Shown here in pieces: positions 61,831 to 64,000 of a stretch of 64,000 nucleotides of DNA. The number at the start of each line of letters is the position of its first letter. Position 1 is the stretch's first letter. The DNA lies in the NCBI RefSeq assembly GCF_023516615.1, contig NZ_JAMGBF010000102.1:1-64000 (forward strand), read 5' to 3'. Source of the stretch: Streptomyces panaciradicis. GTDB lineage: Bacteria > Actinomycetota > Actinomycetes > Streptomycetales > Streptomycetaceae. A program made the position numbers and the translations under genes. The notes below the pieces were generated by a model, which saw nothing but the letters and a program-made list of their open reading frames with translations, was not told where the DNA came from and did no database searches.

Positions 61831-61845
61831 GCCACTGACGAAACA

Positions 61846-61880
61846 GCGGTGCCCCCGAGTGTCGTACTCGGGGGCACCGC
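61846..61880. terminator. Bidirectional terminator between ppc and the sortase-substrate gene
   Basis: GCGGTGCCCCCGAG and CTCGGGGGCACCGC form a perfect 14-bp stem with a 7-nt loop, 15 bp after the ppc stop; convergent genes flank it. Confidence 0.85.
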
Positions 61881-61896
61881 CGTTTCACGTGGGAGG

Positions 61897-62595
61897 TCAG
61901 GCCCGGCGCCGCCGGACCACCAGGTAGCCGCCGGCCGCCACCAGCGCCGCCGCCAGGCCCGACAGCAGCCCGACCGGCGCGCCGTTGCCCGTCTCGGCGA
62001 GGTCGCCCGAGCCGCCGCCCTGCGCGGACGGCGACGAGGAGGCGGAGACGCCCCCGGACGACGACGTGCTCGGGGAGGCGGAGGAGCCGGCCGAGGGCGA
62101 GGCGGACGCGGACGCCGAGGCGGATTCGGACGCCGACGCCGACGGGGACGCCGACGAGGACGGGGTGGAACCGCCGCCGCCGTTGTCCTTGCAGTCCGTC
62201 CAGAACACCTTGTGCTTCGCGGCACCCTTCTCGCCGTCGAAGTTCCAGAACAACTTGTAGTGCCCGTCCGGCAGCGACAGGTCCTCGGTACGGCCGTGAC
62301 CCTTCGCGTCGAGCGTGATCGCGCCCGTCTTCACCGTCTCGCCCTTGCTGCCGGCGCCCGGCGCCCAGGCCTCGATGTGCCAGTCGACCTCCTGGACCCG
62401 GTCGAAACCGAACGCGTCCAGGTAGAACGTGCAGACGTGCGGCTCGTTGCGGTTGAGCTCCTCGCCGGTCTTGGCGTCGTGGATCTTCACGGTCCCGTTG
62501 TCCCCGGGAGCGGTGGCATGGGCGGCGACGGGCGCGGAGAACAGCGCGGCCGCGGCGACGGCGGACAGAGCGCCGGCGCGGATGAGGGTACGCAT
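61897..62595 (-). CDS. LAETG-motif surface protein (class E sortase substrate)
   Basis: 232 residues. Signal peptide (about 1-28, RAGALSAVAAAALFSAPVAAHA), a domain of about 110 residues with two Cys (HVCTFYLDAF, FWTDCKD) that may form a disulphide, a Ser/Ala/Pro/Glu low-complexity stalk of about 60 residues, then L-A-E-T-G, a hydrophobic helix and a C-terminal Arg-rich tail. This is a standard wall-anchoring signal; LAxTG is the class E sortase variant used in Streptomyces. No sortase gene is present in the window. Confidence 0.85.
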   Translation of the reverse strand: MRTLIRAGALSAVAAAALFSAPVAAHATAPGDNGTVKIHDAKTGEELNRNEPHVCTFYLDAFGFDRVQEVDWHIEAWAPGAGSKGETVKTGAITLDAKGHGRTEDLSLPDGHYKLFWNFDGEKGAAKHKVFWTDCKDNGGGGSTPSSSASPSASASESASASASASPSAGSSASPSTSSSGGVSASSSPSAQGGGSGDLAETGNGAPVGLLSGLAAALVAAGGYLVVRRRRA

Positions 62596-62731
62596 GGGGC
62601 GAATCCATCTTCGAGTGGTGGACGGGAAGATGTGGAGGGGGCGGCTCAGCATCCGGCCGCAGCTGACCCAAGGTCAATCACGAACAGACAACGCTTACGT
62701 GCTCCACAGGCATGGAGAACCCGAAAAGACC

Positions 62732-63247
62732 TCACATCGTCACGAAAGCCGCCGTGAGCAAGGCCACACCCGACCCCGCCAGCACCCACGCCACCCGCGT
62801 CCGCCGCAGCCCCCCGGCCACCACCACCGACGCCAGCAACAACGCCCCGCCCAGCGGAACCCACGCGTACAGCACCCCGGCCGGCCCCGACCGCACCACC
62901 TCGTCGCCGCCGGGCAGCACCACCACCGTGTACGACCGCCCCTTGCGCACGGCGGCCGTCTTCTCGATGACCATCCGCGGACGCCCCGGCGCCCCCGCGG
63001 CGAGCGGCGTGAACGGCCCCCAACAGGCCCGCCCGTCGCACCGCGTCACCTCGATCGTGCCGCGCTCGCGCCCCTTGGTCAGCATCACGTACGGAGCGGT
63101 CCGCCACGACCCCCACACCCCGGCGACGACGATCAGCACGGCCACCACGCCCATCACCGCCACCCGCCCGAACCGCAACGCGGAACCGGAGACCTGACGG
63201 GCCTGACGGGAGGACGGGGCGGCGGTGGCGGGCATGGCCGGGATCAT
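62732..63247 (-). CDS. Hypothetical membrane protein with two to three TM segments
   Basis: 171 residues. TM segment at about 28-46 (VAVMGVVAVLIVVAGVWGSW), an extracytoplasmic loop of about 75 residues with a Cys pair (TRCDGRACWG), then TM segments at about 125-145 and 150-170. The loop has strand-rich sequence around MVIEKTAAVRKGRSYTVVVLPGG and resembles DUF3592-type proteins. ATG at 63247 or at 63235. The role is unknown. It lies between pth and the LAETG gene on the same strand. Confidence 0.65.
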   Translation of the reverse strand: MIPAMPATAAPSSRQARQVSGSALRFGRVAVMGVVAVLIVVAGVWGSWRTAPYVMLTKGRERGTIEVTRCDGRACWGPFTPLAAGAPGRPRMVIEKTAAVRKGRSYTVVVLPGGDEVVRSGPAGVLYAWVPLGGALLLASVVVAGGLRRTRVAWVLAGSGVALLTAAFVTM

Positions 63248-63289
63248 TGGCCATGCCTGAACGCCCGGTCAACTCGGCCGGGGGACAAG

Positions 63290-63892
63290 TCAGGAGTTGT
63301 ACGTGCTTTGCGCCCGCTCCAGCCCCTCGATCACCAGGGCCTCCACCGCGTCCGCCGCCCGGTCCACGAAGTAGTCCAGCTCCTTGCGCTCCGCGGAGGA
63401 GAAGTCCTTCAGCACGAAGTCCGCGACCTGCATACGGCCCGGCGGCCGCCCGATCCCGAACCGCACCCGGTGATAGTCCGCCCCGAACGCCTTCGTCATC
63501 GACTTCAGCCCGTTGTGCCCGTTGTCCCCACCGCCGAGCTTCAGCCGCAACGTGCCGTAGTCGATGTCCAGTTCGTCATGGACGGCCACGACGTTCGCGA
63601 CGGGCACCTTGTAGAAGTCCCGCAGAGCGTTGACCGGACCGCCCGACAGATTCATGTACGACATCGGCTTGACCAGGATCACCCGGCGGTTGGCCGGCCC
63701 CGGAGGGCCGATCCGCCCCTCCACGACCTGGGCCTGCGCCTTGCCCGCCCGCTTGAACTTCCCCCCGATCCGCCCGGCCAGCAGATCGGCGACCATGAAA
63801 CCCACGTTGTGCCGGTTGCCGGCGTACTCCGGCCCCGGATTGCCGAGCCCGACGACCAGCCAGGGGGCGTTGGAGGGGGTGGTCACGTCCAT
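63290..63892 (-). CDS. pth: Peptidyl-tRNA hydrolase
   Basis: 200 residues. Catalytic His28 and Asn18 in VVGLGNPGPEYAGNRHNVGF, the PMSYMNLSGG motif, HDELDIDYGTLRLKLGGGDNGHNGLKSM with the conserved Asp and Asn, and RVRFGIGRPPG. It releases peptides from prematurely dissociated peptidyl-tRNA and is essential in most bacteria. ATG at 63892. The adjacent rplY upstream is the usual partner. Confidence 0.95.
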   Translation of the reverse strand: MDVTTPSNAPWLVVGLGNPGPEYAGNRHNVGFMVADLLAGRIGGKFKRAGKAQAQVVEGRIGPPGPANRRVILVKPMSYMNLSGGPVNALRDFYKVPVANVVAVHDELDIDYGTLRLKLGGGDNGHNGLKSMTKAFGADYHRVRFGIGRPPGRMQVADFVLKDFSSAERKELDYFVDRAADAVEALVIEGLERAQSTYNS

Positions 63893-63962
63893 GTCTCCTC
63901 GATACGCGCCAGCCGCTGCCCCGTACGGGAACAGCGGCTGACGAAACGACGATCCGTTCGGA

Positions 63963-64000
63963 TCAGGCCTCGGCGACGGCCTCTTCGCCCTCGGACTCCT
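63963..64000 (-). CDS. rplY: Ribosomal protein L25/Ctc, C-terminal end (truncated by the window)
   Basis: Only about 11 codons and the TGA are visible, reading ESEGEEAVAEA, a typical acidic C-terminus of the long Ctc/L25 form. The assignment depends mostly on the conserved rplY-pth order. Confidence 0.5.
   Translation of the reverse strand, partial: ESEGEEAVAEA

Overview
The window is about 64 kb of very GC-rich chromosome. Codon third positions are almost all G or C, and GTG starts and 1-4 bp start/stop overlaps are common. Family content (SsgA-like sporulation protein, LAETG sortase substrate, Scr1-type XRE/DUF397 pair, tricorn protease, protein O-mannosyltransferase, DUF1876, CsbD) and gene order (tatD-rpf-rsmA-ispE; galT-galE-galK; pth-rplY; tamR/tam) indicate a Streptomyces close in layout to the S. 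coelicolor core chromosome. I see no prophage, insertion sequence, CRISPR array, rRNA or origin. One tRNA gene is present, tRNA-Ala(CGC).

Layout. 1-7 kb: the 3' end of a SepX/GlpR-like divisome membrane protein gene, tRNA-Ala, a GNAT, exonuclease III, and a MerR regulator divergent from a three-gene Baeyer-Villiger-type operon (monooxygenase, alpha/beta hydrolase, SDR). 7-17.7 kb: tricorn protease, TetR plus MMPL transporter, isochorismatase-like hydrolase, XRE/DUF397 pair, YbaK deacylase plus EamA transporter, SCO6745-family protein. 17.8-25.6 kb: an ABC transporter apparently co-transcribed with a secreted beta-propeller/phosphoesterase, DUF1876, a serine hydrolase, and ohr/ohrR. 25.6-28.2 kb: a Co/Ni-type ECF transporter (CbiMN fusion, CbiQ, CbiO) preceded by a sequence that fits the Nur nickel-repressor box. 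28.3-41.6 kb: cell envelope and growth genes (ssgE-like, two tandem class B PBPs, Pmt, rsmI, zinc ribbon, tatD, rpf, rsmA, ispE, PGRP amidase). 41.7-48.2 kb: ABC-F ATPase, two Pro/Gln-rich PQQ-propeller membrane proteins and an atypical LuxR-type regulator. 48.2-53.6 kb: an SGLT-like symporter divergent from galTEK. 53.6-64 kb: GNAT, a second LuxR-type regulator, tamR/tam, VOC, CsbD, TetR/desaturase, ppc, sortase substrate, a membrane protein, pth and the last codons of rplY.

How the genes work together. The gal block forms a complete uptake-to-UDP-sugar unit. The BVMO operon has the enzymes expected for alcohol-ketone-ester-acid conversion. The cbi block is a complete ECF metal importer. The rsmI-to-PGRP stretch is a housekeeping/envelope segment whose tatD-rpf-rsmA-ispE order is shared with mycobacteria.

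The items most worth a second look are: the Nur-like box with the CbiMN fusion, tandem repeats copied from the 3' end of ispE, a potentially structured leader at 34967-35150, the BVMO cassette with its palindrome, the paired PQQ-propeller proteins, and a response regulator that appears to lack its phospho-acceptor Asp. I did not find a clear-cut novel defence or mobile system. All functional statements rest on motif and family recognition by eye; no database search was run.
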